This document shows, in pieces, positions 63,729 to 64,000 of a stretch of 64,000 nt of DNA. Below the pieces are notes generated by a model. That model ran no database searches and was not told where the DNA came from. It was given only the letters and a program-made list of their open reading frames with translations. The DNA lies in assembly GCA_054601695.1 (NCBI GenBank), contig BAAHQB010000145.1:372001-436000 (forward strand), written 5' to 3'. The translations under genes were made by a program, and so were the position numbers. Positions within the stretch are counted from its first letter, which is position 1, and the number at the start of each line of letters is the position of its first letter. Origin of the DNA: Amorphochlora amoebiformis (taxonomy: Eukaryota; Cercozoa; Chlorarachniophyceae).

Positions 63729-64000
63729 CTATGGGGTTAGGGTTAGGGTTAGGGTTAGTGTTAGGGTTAGGGTTAGGGTTAAGGTTAGGGTTAGGGTTAG
63801 GGTCAGTGTTAGGAGACTTAGGGTTAGGTTTAGCGTTAGGGTTAGGGCTATGGTTATGTTCAGTGTTAGGGTTAGGGCTAAGCTTAGGGTTAGGGTTAGG
63901 GTTGCTAATATTAGGGTTAGGGTTAGGGTTAGGATTAGGGTTAGGGTTCGGGTTAGGGCTAAGATTAGGTTTAGAAATAATGTTAGGGCTAAGATTAGGG
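63729..64000. repeat. TTAGGG array at the right edge
   Basis: Perfect and variant TTAGGG units to the end of the window. Directly before 63729 lies the proposed exon 63686-63728, so on the minus strand this is intron sequence ending CCCATAG. Variant units argue against a true chromosome end. Confidence 0.9.

Noticed and set aside
63729-64000. Chromosome end at the right edge
   Set aside because: Units are variable, the array directly abuts an exon edge, and similar arrays occur all along the window inside genes.

Overview
This window is nuclear DNA of a microbial eukaryote. It is extremely rich in (TA)n microsatellite and carries many interstitial CCCTAA/TTAGGG (telomere-type) arrays. No lineage marker lets me name the organism. 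A TTAGGG-type unit fits many groups (opisthokonts, amoebozoans, several algae and stramenopiles). The long Tyr/Ile, Leu/Thr, Val/Arg and Arg/Ala reading frames are translations of simple repeats. The real coding sequence sits in short islands of ordinary composition, usually 20-100 nt, bounded by AG on one side and GT (very often GTATAT or GTATTA) on the other. I read the islands as exons and joined them by phase. For four of the genes below, every joined exon stays open and in phase, which is the main evidence for the models.

Layout. 247-16122 (+): a 34-exon gene of unrecognised family, 5' end outside the window. About 16235/17200-20308 (+): a small gene of unrecognised family. 20309-21400: CTAG-rich spacer. 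21401-37099 (-): a gene of about 37 exons for a multi-domain signalling protein (N-terminal PH-like region, two PH domains, Ser/Arg-rich linker, class III nucleotide cyclase). 37100-37272: 173-bp divergent promoter region. 37273-40701 (+): a complete 12-exon Cdc6/Orc1-type AAA+ replication initiator of 430 aa. 40702-41209: second CTAG-rich spacer. 41210-42882 and possibly up to 46050 (-): a tentative small gene. 46359-57568 (+): a complete 16-exon uridine kinase of 339 aa. 57569-58325: third CTAG-rich spacer. 58326-63728 (-): a gene with a PAN/Apple-like Cys pattern and a duplicated Ser-Pro/basic segment, 5' end outside the window.

The genes do not form a pathway; this is ordinary eukaryotic gene order with convergent and divergent pairs. 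The striking features are structural. (1) Introns are built from (TA)n and telomeric repeats; one 60-nt intron is almost pure TTAGGG and uses GTTAGG as its donor. (2) Next to many exons, the intron holds one to ten extra copies of just one edge of that exon, together with its splice site: donor-edge copies in the downstream intron, acceptor-edge copies in the upstream intron. (3) CTAG-rich DNA fills the three spacers between convergent genes. (4) A roughly 430-bp CA/CG alternating tract lies in the AT-rich background.
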